Of a stretch of DNA of 64,000 bases, positions 42,833 through 51,896 are shown piece after piece. Made by a program: the position numbers and the translations under genes. The stretch comes from Candidatus Heimdallarchaeota archaeon. GTDB taxonomy: Archaea > Asgardarchaeota > Heimdallarchaeia > Heimdallarchaeales > Heimdallarchaeaceae. A model generated the notes under the pieces. That model was not told the origin of the DNA, ran no database searches, and saw only the letters and a program-made list of their open reading frames with translations. The first letter of the stretch is position 1, and each line of letters begins with the position of its first letter. Where the stretch lies: contig JAUVXV010000010.1 in NCBI GenBank assembly GCA_030603365.1, positions 62,001 through 126,000 of the forward strand, in the 5' to 3' direction.

Positions 42833-43573
42833 ATGAGAAAATGGAATTTCAAAGTAGTTTTAGCTGGTGATGGGGCGGTAGGAAAAACTTCTATTCGAGA
42901 AAGATATATGGGGAAAGGTTTTGAATCCAGTTACTTAAAAACTATAGGTGCAGACTTTTCATCAAAGAAAATTCAAACTGATAAAGATTCCATTACTTTT
43001 CAAATTTGGGATCTAGCAGGTCAAGAAAGTTATCAAGCTGTCCGAAGTACTTTTTACAAGGGTGCTGGAGCAGCTATTTTAGTTTTTGATTGCCAAGATC
43101 CTGCTACTATGACCAATTTGAACAACTGGCTAGAAGAAGCTATGGTTGGATCAAATAATGGGATCCTTATCTATTTTATTATTGCTAACAAAGTGGATTT
43201 AGAAGAGGGAAGAAGAGTTTCTAGAGATATGGCACTTGAATTCTGCAATCGATTAGAAGTAGAAACTGGAATTCACTTCTATTACAGTGAAACTAGTGCT
43301 TTAACTGGTCAGAATATCCAAGAAACATTTGATTTCTTATCTTACAAGCTATTAGAAGCTAATAACATTCAAGATATTGTCCGTCCAGCTAATACTGAAG
43401 GTATAATTGATGTTAGAGAACAGAAGCAAGAAATTGTAATTACTGAAAAAGGAAAAAGTATTTCGCGAGAGGAAATTGACGATATTAATAACAGAATTGA
43501 TGTTATTGAGGGAAGAATGAATACCATTCAAACAATAATAAAGAAAATAGTTCAAAAAATGCAAGAAGAATAG
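42833..43573 (+). CDS. Rab/Ras-family small GTPase with coiled-coil tail
   Basis: All five G boxes are present: GDGAVGKTS (residues 12-20), the switch I Thr in YLKTIGADF, WDLAGQE (about 59-65), NKVD (about 119-122) and ETSAL. The DxxGQ Gln is kept, so intrinsic hydrolysis is likely normal. The GTPase fold ends near residue 180. About 65 residues follow with a coiled coil (SREEIDDINNRIDVIEGRMN, TIIKKIVQKMQEE). There is no C-terminal Cys, so membrane attachment by prenylation is not expected. The sequence is closer to eukaryotic Rab than to bacterial MglA. It probably switches binding of a coiled-coil partner such as the product of the upstream gene. Confidence 0.92.
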   Translation: MRKWNFKVVLAGDGAVGKTSIRERYMGKGFESSYLKTIGADFSSKKIQTDKDSITFQIWDLAGQESYQAVRSTFYKGAGAAILVFDCQDPATMTNLNNWLEEAMVGSNNGILIYFIIANKVDLEEGRRVSRDMALEFCNRLEVETGIHFYYSETSALTGQNIQETFDFLSYKLLEANNIQDIVRPANTEGIIDVREQKQEIVITEKGKSISREEIDDINNRIDVIEGRMNTIQTIIKKIVQKMQEE

Positions 43574-43584
43574 AGCTTCTTACT

Positions 43585-44868
43585 CTATTTCACAACTTTT
43601 TTCCCACAGTCTGTACAGAATTCAGCACCTGTTACTAGTATCGATGAGCATACTGGACATCTTTCATCTCTAGATTCCAAAGAATCGGTGGTATCTCTAT
43701 TATAATTTCCAGAACTTTCTTTATCATCTGAATTTGAAGGATTACCTATTCTCTTAACCCAATTAAGACTTGGAGGTTCAATATAGCTTTGGATTGATTG
43801 TTCATAGAAGTAAAACGTATTGACATCTACGAAGTTTGCAAAGGTTATACTTGCTGCTAAGACTAAAATTACTATTCCTACAAGAACATATTCCCAAGCT
43901 GCTACGTTTATTTCTATTGTAGTTGTTAGGAGTGTGGAAACTACGTGTGAGGTAGGAGAAAATGTAGCTATAATTAACGAAGCAGGAAGAATATAAGAGA
44001 ATGCAATTACCTCTACTGTTCGTCTAGCACCTATTTTTGGAAATTGAAAAGCATCTAGAAAATCTTGGAAAACTCCGGCACTTCGTATCAAAGTCAATAT
44101 TTTGGCAATACGAAAAGTTGGAGAAAGAAAAGCAACTAGTAGGATGATTATAATTGAGGGGACATACATTGAGATAGGTGAGCTAATAGGTTCAGAATGG
44201 GGAAAGAACAATTTCAAACAAATAACAGAAATTGTACTTATCAAACCTACTTGAATTGCTTGAATTAGACTAAAGGAAAAGAAATTTGATTTACTCATCT
44301 TGAGAGGCTTTTCATCCCAATTCGAGAGAACTTGTGCAGTTTTGAAACAGCTCAAATAAGAGAGCCCTGAGTATACTAATGCAATAAAAGTGGCTAGAAA
44401 TATTGACAACCAGTTTGAAGGGATCAAATTCAATGTTACTAATAGAATTATACTGGAGAAGAAAAGTAGAGAAACTGAAATTAAGGTATTTAAACCACCT
44501 AAAAGTATGCTTTCAAAGAATGAAAGTTGTTTGAATCTTTTCACATTTAATTTGGGAGACCTAAAGCCTTCACTATAGCTTATTTCCCCCTTCATTTTCA
44601 ATGGAACTATATTTTCAGAAACTTGCCAAGCATATTGAGTTTTATCAACAATGAATCCTCCGTCTATGGGTTTTGTATCCAAAGGTTCATCTCTTAAAAA
44701 TGGTTTGGAATTTGGATGCCCAGAAGGTAGGTCAATTGGAGAATCAAATGTGTCAGTTGGCTTTTTCACTTCTTCTACTAATTCTGTACCACAAACAGAA
44801 CAGAATATCACTTTGTTAGGAAAGGTCGAATTACATATAGCACATTTCTTGTTAGAAATAGGGCTCAC
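43585..44868 (-). CDS. Multi-pass membrane protein with a zinc ribbon at each end
   Basis: The 427-residue protein starts CAICNSTFPNKVIFCSVCG and ends CPVCSSILVTGAEFCTDCG, two Cys4 ribbons. Between them are a linker of about 100 residues and six or seven transmembrane helices in about 115-355. Loops are short and the region SFIEPP-like QSIQSYIEPPSLNWVKR is cytosolic. It recalls membrane proteins with DUF/Yip1-like cores and N-terminal ribbons, but I cannot name the family. The start is a GTG at 44868. It converges with the Rab-like GTPase (11 bp) and may be divergent partner of the coiled-coil gene at 45034, whose promoter has a palindromic TATTTAAAC core. Confidence 0.65.
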   Translation of the reverse strand: MSPISNKKCAICNSTFPNKVIFCSVCGTELVEEVKKPTDTFDSPIDLPSGHPNSKPFLRDEPLDTKPIDGGFIVDKTQYAWQVSENIVPLKMKGEISYSEGFRSPKLNVKRFKQLSFFESILLGGLNTLISVSLLFFSSIILLVTLNLIPSNWLSIFLATFIALVYSGLSYLSCFKTAQVLSNWDEKPLKMSKSNFFSFSLIQAIQVGLISTISVICLKLFFPHSEPISSPISMYVPSIIIILLVAFLSPTFRIAKILTLIRSAGVFQDFLDAFQFPKIGARRTVEVIAFSYILPASLIIATFSPTSHVVSTLLTTTIEINVAAWEYVLVGIVILVLAASITFANFVDVNTFYFYEQSIQSYIEPPSLNWVKRIGNPSNSDDKESSGNYNRDTTDSLESRDERCPVCSSILVTGAEFCTDCGKKVVK

Positions 44869-45033
44869 CTAAGTATACATTGCAACTTTCTTTATATAAT
44901 TCGGCAATACGTGGATATTTTTTAGGAAAATGCTTTTCTTTTTCTAATAAGAGAAAAAACAGTCTCTCGTTCTCTTTTTCCATTTCGAGCAGTTTAAATA
45001 TTCTGGATATTGTATTAGACTTGGTTATTACTG

Positions 45034-46491
45034 ATGAGTGAATCTCCAAAGGAAAAAAACCAAGTGTTTTCCGACTATATTTCTCTTGTTAAAAAAATAG
45101 AGAAAATTGTTGAAGAAACTCCTGATATTATTAAAGGAGATGAACTCAAGGTTGAACAACCAACAGAAAGTGGTTCAGAATCGCAACCAGATTCTATTAC
45201 TCAGAAAGAAGAGATTGTTGAAGTAGAACAACAAACATCAAAGCTTGAAGAAAGAATTTCGGAAGTTGCGGCAAAGGCAGATGGGTCTATTAGTCAAAAA
45301 AAGATTGAGGATCTTATTAGAACTGAAAAAGAATTAATAGAATTCTATTCCAATGCAAAAATCCAGTTATCTGACTTCTATTTCAAAGAAAAGGAGAAAC
45401 AGGAAAATGAAATTATCAATGGAATCAAGACCAAACTTCAATCTCTTGAAAAAATTTCTGTGAAAAAAAGAGAAACATATGGTATACCTTTTGCTTTATG
45501 TAAGTTAGAAGGAAAATACCAAGCTATAATACCCGTTGAAATTGACAAAATCAAACTTCCAACACTAATGGTTGGAGCAAACAAAAATTTCAAATTACTG
45601 CTTGTGAGTAATGATGAGATCTTAAATCTAACACCAAATGAGCAAAACCTTTGGAATCAAGCTTTTAACAGATTCCAGATTAAATTAACTCAGATACTAA
45701 GCAGCAGAGCAAAAGAAAATCTTACTAAAGTCTCTCCGAAAATGAAGTTATTTAAAATCGATTCCTCAAAAATTCATCATTATATCAAGGAATATGAAAC
45801 TAGATTACAAGGTCTTCAGAATTATCAACAAGAGATTTTAAAACATTTACAAGAAATCAACAATTTAATTATCAATGAAAACTCCTTCTGGAAAAATGAT
45901 GATGAGTTTCAAAAAGCAAAACAAGAATTAAAAAACCAACTGATAGAATTTGAAGAAAAACAGAAGAAAATCAGTAGAGAATCTCAAGTGGATTTTATTA
46001 AATTAAAAAGAATACAAAAACGACTAGATGCAAGAACGAAAAAATACAAACTTGATGAGAAGAGGAATAAAAAAATCCCAAGAGAGGAGAAAGAAAAACT
46101 CATCAAGGAAGTTAGAGAATTTCAGAGTAAAAAATTGCACATTCATGAAAATATCGAGCATACAAAAAGAATGGAAGAAACGCTAAGAAAATGGGTTGAA
46201 ATATTCTCTCAGACTGATATAAACCAAGCTAATGAGATGATGCTAGAAAACTATTATCAAGGTTTAGTCGAAAAAATACAAACCTTTACTGAGACACAAG
46301 ATATTGATAGCATCTTAGAAGGATCTATTTTGGTAAGCTCAGACATATCAGAAATAATTTTACATGTTATTTATATCCCCACGACATTATATACTTACAA
46401 GGCAAAACAAGGAGGTCAAGATATAGAAGGTAAAGCAATATTTTTGGCCCCAACTCAAGAAATAATCTTACTAAACCCATCAGTAGTTTAG
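45034..46491 (+). CDS. Large coiled-coil protein
   Basis: Residues 1-85 of this 485-residue protein are acidic and probably disordered. A coiled coil runs at about 85-150, then a small globular segment of about 150-250 residues (YGIPFALCKLEGKYQAIIPV, KNFKLLLVSNDEILNLTPNE). A long Lys/Glu coiled coil follows at about 255-410. The last 75 residues are beta-rich (LEGSILVSSDISEIILHVIY, QDIEGKAIFLAPTQEIILLN). No enzyme motif is present. A TTTAAATATT element about 30 bp before the ATG fits a leaderless message. The role is unknown; a scaffold or SMC-like accessory function is possible. Confidence 0.65.
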   Translation: MSESPKEKNQVFSDYISLVKKIEKIVEETPDIIKGDELKVEQPTESGSESQPDSITQKEEIVEVEQQTSKLEERISEVAAKADGSISQKKIEDLIRTEKELIEFYSNAKIQLSDFYFKEKEKQENEIINGIKTKLQSLEKISVKKRETYGIPFALCKLEGKYQAIIPVEIDKIKLPTLMVGANKNFKLLLVSNDEILNLTPNEQNLWNQAFNRFQIKLTQILSSRAKENLTKVSPKMKLFKIDSSKIHHYIKEYETRLQGLQNYQQEILKHLQEINNLIINENSFWKNDDEFQKAKQELKNQLIEFEEKQKKISRESQVDFIKLKRIQKRLDARTKKYKLDEKRNKKIPREEKEKLIKEVREFQSKKLHIHENIEHTKRMEETLRKWVEIFSQTDINQANEMMLENYYQGLVEKIQTFTETQDIDSILEGSILVSSDISEIILHVIYIPTTLYTYKAKQGGQDIEGKAIFLAPTQEIILLNPSVV

Positions 46492-46581
46492 TTATTATAA
46501 TAAGCACGTTAGGCTCATTCTAGTATTTTGAAAATAGGGCTTTGAACAACTTTATTAGTGCTTGTTTGTCTAATGAAATAG

Positions 46582-47307
46582 ATGAGAACAGAAATTGTTG
46601 AATGTGACAATGTTTCAAAACACTTCATCATAGGTACAAATGTTGTGAAAGCTGTTCAAGGGGTAGATATGATTCTAAGAGAAGGAGAATTCACATCAAT
46701 AGTTGGACCAAGTGGGAGTGGAAAAACAACCTTACTCAACCTAATTGGAACTTTAGAGGTACCAACTAGAGGTAAAATTATTATTAACAATACAGACTTA
46801 AGCAGTTTCTCGAACTATGAATTAACTAATTTTAGAAGAAAAAACCTAGGATTTGTGTTCCAATTCTTTAACTTAATTGAAGGATTAACATCAGAAGAAA
46901 ATATAGAACTTCCTTTGATATTTGATTCTGTACCTTACGAGGAAAGAAAAACTAGAGTGAATCAAATAATTAAAGAATTTGATTTAGAACATCTGAATGG
47001 AAAATTCCCCGAAGAGTTAAGCTCTGGAGAGAGACAAAGGGTTGCAATTATGCGTGCTTTAATCAATAATCCAGTAATGCTTCTTGCTGATGAACCAACA
47101 GGAAATCTGGACACAAAGACAGGACAAGCAGTACTAGATCTATTCAAAGAATTGAATGAAGAAAGAGGAACATCCATCGCTTTGGTAACACATGATTTAG
47201 CAGCAGCAAAAAGAGCAAAACGTATTCTTCATATGCACGATGGTAAAATAACCTTTGATCAACAAGATTTAGATGTTGAGATTCCAGAACCAAAATCCAA
47301 GATTTAA
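46582..47307 (+). CDS. ABC transporter ATP-binding protein, LolD/MacB type
   Basis: The 241-residue ATPase has Walker A GPSGSGKTT, the Q-loop FVFQFFNLI, signature LSSGERQRVAI (usual LSGGQ altered to LSSGE), Walker B VMLLADEPTGNLD and the H-loop THD. The ADEPTGNLDTKTG form and the length place it with LolD/MacB/FtsE-type ATPases, which work with FtsX-fold permeases as mechanotransmitters or lipoprotein movers. No FtsX-like permease lies beside it here, so its partner must be elsewhere. The dpp permeases downstream belong to another family and have their own ATPases. Confidence 0.9.
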   Translation: MRTEIVECDNVSKHFIIGTNVVKAVQGVDMILREGEFTSIVGPSGSGKTTLLNLIGTLEVPTRGKIIINNTDLSSFSNYELTNFRRKNLGFVFQFFNLIEGLTSEENIELPLIFDSVPYEERKTRVNQIIKEFDLEHLNGKFPEELSSGERQRVAIMRALINNPVMLLADEPTGNLDTKTGQAVLDLFKELNEERGTSIALVTHDLAAAKRAKRILHMHDGKITFDQQDLDVEIPEPKSKI

Positions 47308-47381
47308 GAAAAACCAGTTTATTTTAGTGATAGCCCGACCTTCAACCCATTTATATATCTTTCCCCTAGTTAGAAGATAAT

Positions 47382-47436
47382 ACTTATAAAAGCACGTAGA
47401 TTTTTGAGTATAATTAGTGACTCACTATTACTCAAA
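47382..47436 (+). promoter_or_regulatory. dppBC promoter with large operator dyad
   Basis: ACTTATAAAAG (47382-47392) is a strong TATA box. A long dyad overlaps the expected start site: TTTGAGTA (47403-47410) pairs with TACTCAAA (47429-47436), and TAGTGA (47415-47420) pairs with TCACTA (47422-47427). A further motif, TCAAATTTCGAGTAAAAA (47432-47449), recurs before dppD. A repressor sensing peptide or amino-acid supply is a natural reading. Confidence 0.65.
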
Positions 47437-47467
47437 TTTCGAGTAAAAACTTCGCGGAGAAAAATAA

Positions 47468-48475
47468 ATGTCATTAAGAGGATTTATAGTTAGAAGAACC
47501 ATTTATATTGTCCCTGTTATGCTAGGTATTACATTGATGAATTTTACTCTAATCAATGTAAGCCCAGGTGACCCGGTTGTTGTAAGAATAGGTCTGATTC
47601 ATTGTGAATCACCGGAATGTTACAACCAGGCGTATAACAAAGAAGCTATAGAAATGGGTCTCTTAGATCGTGAAATGTATACTGTTCCATGGTTTACTAG
47701 ATATGTTGATTTCGTTAATGATTTATTGCACTTTGATCTGGGGAATAGTTGGTATAATACTCAGGCGGGAGAGGGAATACCTATCGCGCAAATTATCTCA
47801 GAACGTGCAATATATACTATAACACTCAATGTTATATCGTTTGTTTTATCGCTTTTACTGGCTACAGCAATAGGTGTAGTCTCTGCTACAAGACAAAATT
47901 CATTTTGGGACAGATCACTTACAATAGCGATGCTACTAGGATACTCCATGCCACTGTTTTGGCTAGCTAAGCTTCTGATGTTATTATCGTTTAGCTTGTT
48001 TAATTTTACCGGAGTAGCCAACAAGGACGCTTTCAGAAAACCACTGTTTTTAAATCCAGCTTTCTATAAATATCTAATACTACCAACATTAGCACTAACT
48101 CTTGGTGGGTTAGTGTTCATGGCAAGATTGATTAGATCACAACTACTGGAGATTTTAAGACAAGATTACATTACAACGGCGAAAGCGAAAGGGTTGGATA
48201 ATCGAGCGGTAATTTACAAACATGCATTCAGAAACGGGCTATTACCAATAGTTACAATCATTGGTAATTCACTACCTGGATTACTAGCAGGTTCAGTCAT
48301 GATTGAAAGTGTTTTCGGATGGCCAGGATTAGGTACAGTATTCCTTGAAGGAGCTCTCTTTAGAGATTATCCTTTGATGATGGCAACTAACACGATATTT
48401 CCGCTGCTTTTTTTGATAGCGCGGTTACTTACGGATATCACGTACGTGTTTATTGACCCGAGGATTAAGTATTAG
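47468..48475 (+). CDS. dppB: Dipeptide/oligopeptide ABC transporter permease DppB
   Basis: The 335-residue permease has the DppB start (RGFIVRRTIYIVPVMLGITL, FTLINVSPGDPV), six transmembrane helices and the cytoplasmic coupling loop RSQLLEILRQDYITTAKAKG, then VIYKHAFRNGLLPIVTIIGN. With DppC it forms the channel of a type I importer for short peptides, or nickel or glycan oligomers in some relatives. It is the first gene after a strong promoter and dyad; DppC follows 11 bp later. The substrate-binding protein gene is not in this locus. Toward its 3' end the codons become GC-richer than the neighbourhood. Confidence 0.93.
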   Translation: MSLRGFIVRRTIYIVPVMLGITLMNFTLINVSPGDPVVVRIGLIHCESPECYNQAYNKEAIEMGLLDREMYTVPWFTRYVDFVNDLLHFDLGNSWYNTQAGEGIPIAQIISERAIYTITLNVISFVLSLLLATAIGVVSATRQNSFWDRSLTIAMLLGYSMPLFWLAKLLMLLSFSLFNFTGVANKDAFRKPLFLNPAFYKYLILPTLALTLGGLVFMARLIRSQLLEILRQDYITTAKAKGLDNRAVIYKHAFRNGLLPIVTIIGNSLPGLLAGSVMIESVFGWPGLGTVFLEGALFRDYPLMMATNTIFPLLFLIARLLTDITYVFIDPRIKY

Positions 48476-48486
48476 AGGTGTAAAGT

Positions 48487-49548
48487 GTGGCAACTGTAGA
48501 CAGAGAAGAAAGAGAAGAATTTCTACTTGATGAGAAGACATTAAGAGAAATCGATACAATGAAAGGAGCTGGACAATGGTCAATTGTTTGGCGCCGTATT
48601 AAGAAAGACAAGATGGGTATGCTTGGTCTTTACATCGTCCTATTTTTAATTCTGATGGCTTTTACATCATGGATACTGCTATCATTCGACCAATTTTTAA
48701 CAGACAGAGACATTCTTTTTGGAGACCCCAACAACTCTATCAGTTTGAATAACTTATATGTCGAACTGTGGGTGCCGGGTATGCCTAAAGAGAATCCCAT
48801 TGTCTTATTCAACCATCCTAGATATCAATTCGCAGATCAAGCCAAATTACCTCCATCATTTGAACATCCCTTTGGAACTGATAGAAATGGACAAGACATG
48901 TTATCCAGAGTTTTCTTTGGAGCAACCGTTTCATTAGCCCTTGGGTTTTTAGGTCAGATGACGACAGTAATTATTGGTACATTCTTAGGAGCGATAGCTG
49001 GATTTTATGGTGGTTTAATCGACGAAGTTCTGCAAAGAATTATCGAAATACTATATTCAATGCCTGGATTCATATTGATGATCTTCATCATTGTGCTATT
49101 CGAAGACGTGAATATACCGGGTGGGCGGTACGCGGTTGTAGTTATCTTCTTCTCCCTAATCGGATGGGGAGGCACGGCGTTGATCGTGCGGTCGAACTTC
49201 TTCTCGCTGAAACAGCAAGATTTTGTGGAAGCGGAAAAAGCGCTAGGAGCGAGCGACATGAGGATTATCTTCAAACATATACTACCGAACTCACTAGCAC
49301 CACTGATTATTATCGTAACGCTTGGAATTGCGGGAACGATTTTCCTATTTGCGGCGTTGGCATTCTTCGGTTTCGGAGATCCAAATGCAGTAAGTTGGGG
49401 AGACGATCTCAACAAGTGGCAAAACGATTTAATCGAATATCCGTGGATGCCGATGTTTCCGGCTCTATTTATATTCTTCACGGTGTTAGGCTTTAATCTA
49501 CTCGGTGATTCCCTCAGGGACGCATTAGACCCAAGACTGAAGGATTAA
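48487..49548 (+). CDS. dppC: Dipeptide/oligopeptide ABC transporter permease DppC
   Basis: The 353-residue permease starts at a GTG and shows the DppC pattern. The N-terminal QWSIVWRRIKKDKMGMLGLY leads to TM1, a large extracytoplasmic loop follows, then EHPFGTDRNGQDMLSRVFFG, the coupling loop FFSLKQQDFVEAEKALGASD and IFKHILPNSLAPLIIIVTLG. The end GDSLRDALDPRLKD is typical. Between about 49,110 and 49,400 the DNA is conspicuously GC-rich for this window, with many GCG and CGG codons. That hints at transfer or at recent replacement of this part. It pairs with DppB. Confidence 0.93.
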   Translation: MATVDREEREEFLLDEKTLREIDTMKGAGQWSIVWRRIKKDKMGMLGLYIVLFLILMAFTSWILLSFDQFLTDRDILFGDPNNSISLNNLYVELWVPGMPKENPIVLFNHPRYQFADQAKLPPSFEHPFGTDRNGQDMLSRVFFGATVSLALGFLGQMTTVIIGTFLGAIAGFYGGLIDEVLQRIIEILYSMPGFILMIFIIVLFEDVNIPGGRYAVVVIFFSLIGWGGTALIVRSNFFSLKQQDFVEAEKALGASDMRIIFKHILPNSLAPLIIIVTLGIAGTIFLFAALAFFGFGDPNAVSWGDDLNKWQNDLIEYPWMPMFPALFIFFTVLGFNLLGDSLRDALDPRLKD

Positions 49549-49867
49549 TATCCCTTCTTTCAAACCTTTTTTCTCATTTTATTTTTATTTCATGAGACAA
49601 TTTTGTTGACATTTAAACTAAAAACTGCAAACTAGCTGCAGCGATATTTACCTAGTTTATTAATTAATTTGAGAATTAAAGGTTGATAAGCTTCTGCTTA
49701 TCTTTGTTTAGTCGCAAATCTTGTAGAATGGGTGTAGATAAGAAAGGGAGGGAGTCACCACCACCTATTCCATTTGATTGCCTGCTCTATTGGTTTCTTT
49801 CTTCTCTATAGGTAAAAAATTCTTTTGACTATATAAACCAAAGTCCCTATTATTCAGTGAGGAAGAA
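49549..49867. other. Intergenic region after dppC
   Basis: The first 60 bp are T-rich and probably terminate dppBC. A perfect hairpin GATAAGC-TTCT-GCTTATC lies at 49685-49702, followed by TTTGTTT, a second possible terminator on the plus strand. A TATA element CTATATAAAC near 49830 serves the gene at 49868. I see no coding frame of substance. Confidence 0.5.
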
Positions 49868-50653
49868 ATGACCACTATCATAGACAATGTGCAACTGCAA
49901 CCCCTCGTTAACAGTTTGCGAGAACTGCATTCCCCCCTCTTTCTTGTTAATGGAAAGTTGGAACACATAAACAGAAGTTCAGACCAAAGGCATGTTTTTA
50001 GGTTTGTTGAGATTATTGCCAGCCTGACTAAACATACCATTTCTGAGAATATCTTTACTGAAGCTTTTCTCCAGTTTCAATATTTGAATGATCTTCTACA
50101 GGAAAGTCACTCTAATGATATGAGTTTCAATAATGATGATATGCTAGCATATTTTCTGGCGATGTTAGATACAACACTGACCATCCATGGTAAAGAACTA
50201 CAAATGAAGCACATTCACAGAATTTTGAAATTCTGGGGAGTTGATAAAGACTTAGATGTTTTTTCTAGAAAGCTCACACAAGCAAAAACCATTCTAGACA
50301 ACGCTGGTCTTCTTCGAGACAATAGTAGGAAATGTACCGAAGAGCTCCTTTCGAAAGCTAATTTGTTATTCAGTTATCTCAAAGACATTTTCCCACACCA
50401 AACTTATCAGCTAGAACAGATTTTTGAACGTATTGAAATACTTGTTCAAAAGAAAATTCTCCCATATGCTAGTATTAGTAATGCAGCTCTAATCATGATA
50501 GTGTCGTTTTTCCCCTTATATTTAGAAATGCCAGCTGTTAAGCTATGTATTATGCTTCAGCTGAAAAAAGATTTGAATATAAATCTCACAAATCTAAAGA
50601 AGGATGTGGAAAGATTCCAGAACAAACTAGAGAAATATGATATGTTGAAGTGA
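49868..50653 (+). CDS. Hypothetical helical protein between the dpp halves
   Basis: This 261-residue protein is all-helical. It opens MTTIIDNVQLQPLVNSLREL, has paired helices in the middle (LAMLDTTLTIHGKELQMKHI), and the C-terminal 80 residues read YASISNAALIMIVSFFPLYL and LKKDLNINLTNLKKDVERFQ. The last part resembles the second cyclin repeat of TFIIB-type proteins, with a small-residue helix followed by a helix pair, but no zinc ribbon is present. It is placed between dppBC and dppDF, each with its own promoter, so it could be a regulator of the transporter. I cannot assign a family. Confidence 0.5.
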   Translation: MTTIIDNVQLQPLVNSLRELHSPLFLVNGKLEHINRSSDQRHVFRFVEIIASLTKHTISENIFTEAFLQFQYLNDLLQESHSNDMSFNNDDMLAYFLAMLDTTLTIHGKELQMKHIHRILKFWGVDKDLDVFSRKLTQAKTILDNAGLLRDNSRKCTEELLSKANLLFSYLKDIFPHQTYQLEQIFERIEILVQKKILPYASISNAALIMIVSFFPLYLEMPAVKLCIMLQLKKDLNINLTNLKKDVERFQNKLEKYDMLK

Positions 50654-50733
50654 TATTTCTCAAGGTACTAAATGAAATCAAATAACTTATTTTTTCTGTT
50701 TAGGATTTTTTTCCCTAATGTCTAATGTTTTTT

Positions 50734-50769
50734 TCAACTTCCGAGTAAAAATAGACAAACTTATAAAAG
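50734..50769 (+). promoter_or_regulatory. dppDF promoter with motif shared with dppBC
   Basis: TCAACTTCCGAGTAAAAA (50734-50751) matches 16 of 18 positions of the motif at 47432-47449. It is followed by ACTTATAAAAG (50759-50769), an 11-bp TATA region identical to that of dppBC. The motif is upstream of the TATA box here and downstream of it at dppBC. The shared elements suggest co-regulation of the two halves of the transporter. Confidence 0.6.
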
Positions 50770-50828
50770 TTAGAAAAACACAATCAACAAAGTATCATAA
50801 TTATTAGCTAATAAAATAAAGTGATTCT

Positions 50829-51887
50829 ATGAGTAGACCCCCTGAAGATATACTTTTAGAGATTAATGGACTTAAGACTTACTTTTTTACAGAAGAGGGT
50901 GTAGTAAAAGCTATTGAGTCAGTAGATCTTGTAGTTTATAAATCTGAAACATTGGGCTTAGTTGGTGAATCAGGTTCAGGTAAATCAGTTACTGCTTTAT
51001 CAATTCTGGGGATTGTTCCTGACCCTCCAGGTAAAGTCCTAAGTGGTGAAGTGATGTTTCATGGTCAAGATTTGCGACATCTAAGTGACTCTGATATGCG
51101 AAAAATCAGAGGAAATCAAATCGCAATGATCTTCCAAGATCCAATGACCAGTCTTAATCCAGTATTCACCGTTGGTGATCAAATCAGTGAGGCTATCATG
51201 CTTCATCAAAAAGTTACTAAAAAGGAAGCCAGAGAGAAATCTGTTAAAATTATGTCTCTTGTAGGTATTCCTAGTGCTGATGAGCGTGTAGATAATTATC
51301 CCTTTGAATTTTCAGGTGGAATGAGACAAAGAGTAATGATTGCTATGAGTTTAAGTTGTAATCCTGAGCTTTTGATTGCTGACGAACCTTCAACTTCATT
51401 AGATGTGACAATTCAAGCACAGATTCTCGAACTCTTAAAAGCTACAAGCGAAGAGTTCGATATGAGTATTATTCTTATCACTCACGATATGGGTGTTATA
51501 GCTGAAATGTGTGACCGTGTAGCTGTAATGTATGCGGGTTTCATTTGCGAAATTGGTGATATTATGGTTATTTTCAAATCACCTTATCATCCTTATACAC
51601 GAGGGTTACTAGGTGCAATTCCGCGACCTGATGCAGCAAGAGAAGATCTGACGATTATCAGAGGTTCGATTCCAAATCTTATCAATCCTCCATCTGCATG
51701 TAGATTCCATCCGAGATGTGATTACATGATGCGAGGGTTGTGTGAGACGGTACTTCCTGGTTTAGTTGAGATAGAATCAGGTCACAGGGTAAGATGCCAC
51801 CTTTATACAGAAGAAGGAAAAGCTTGGATGCAAGAACGTGGTGAGAAGAGAGAGATTGGCCATGTGCCAAAAGCAGCAGTTATCTAG
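50829..51887 (+). CDS. dppD: Oligopeptide ABC transporter ATP-binding protein DppD
   Basis: The 352-residue ATPase has Walker A GESGSGKSVTA, Q-loop FQDPMTSLNP, signature FSGGMRQRV, Walker B LLIADEPSTSLD and H-loop THD. The C-terminal oligopeptide-type extension includes NPPSACRFHPRCDYMMRGLC, the Cys-containing motif that binds an iron-sulfur cluster or metal in some Dpp/Opp ATPases. It powers peptide import with DppF and the DppBC channel. Its stop is directly followed by the dppF start region, so the two are cotranslated. Confidence 0.94.
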   Translation: MSRPPEDILLEINGLKTYFFTEEGVVKAIESVDLVVYKSETLGLVGESGSGKSVTALSILGIVPDPPGKVLSGEVMFHGQDLRHLSDSDMRKIRGNQIAMIFQDPMTSLNPVFTVGDQISEAIMLHQKVTKKEAREKSVKIMSLVGIPSADERVDNYPFEFSGGMRQRVMIAMSLSCNPELLIADEPSTSLDVTIQAQILELLKATSEEFDMSIILITHDMGVIAEMCDRVAVMYAGFICEIGDIMVIFKSPYHPYTRGLLGAIPRPDAAREDLTIIRGSIPNLINPPSACRFHPRCDYMMRGLCETVLPGLVEIESGHRVRCHLYTEEGKAWMQERGEKREIGHVPKAAVI

Positions 51888-51896
51888 GTGACAAAA

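Noticed and set aside
44852..44983. Small minus-strand gene of 43-65 codons between the zinc-ribbon membrane gene and the coiled-coil gene
   Set aside because: It overlaps both neighbours in its longer form, starts at TTG, and the likely minus-strand promoter would start transcription inside it. It may be only the leader of the membrane protein gene.
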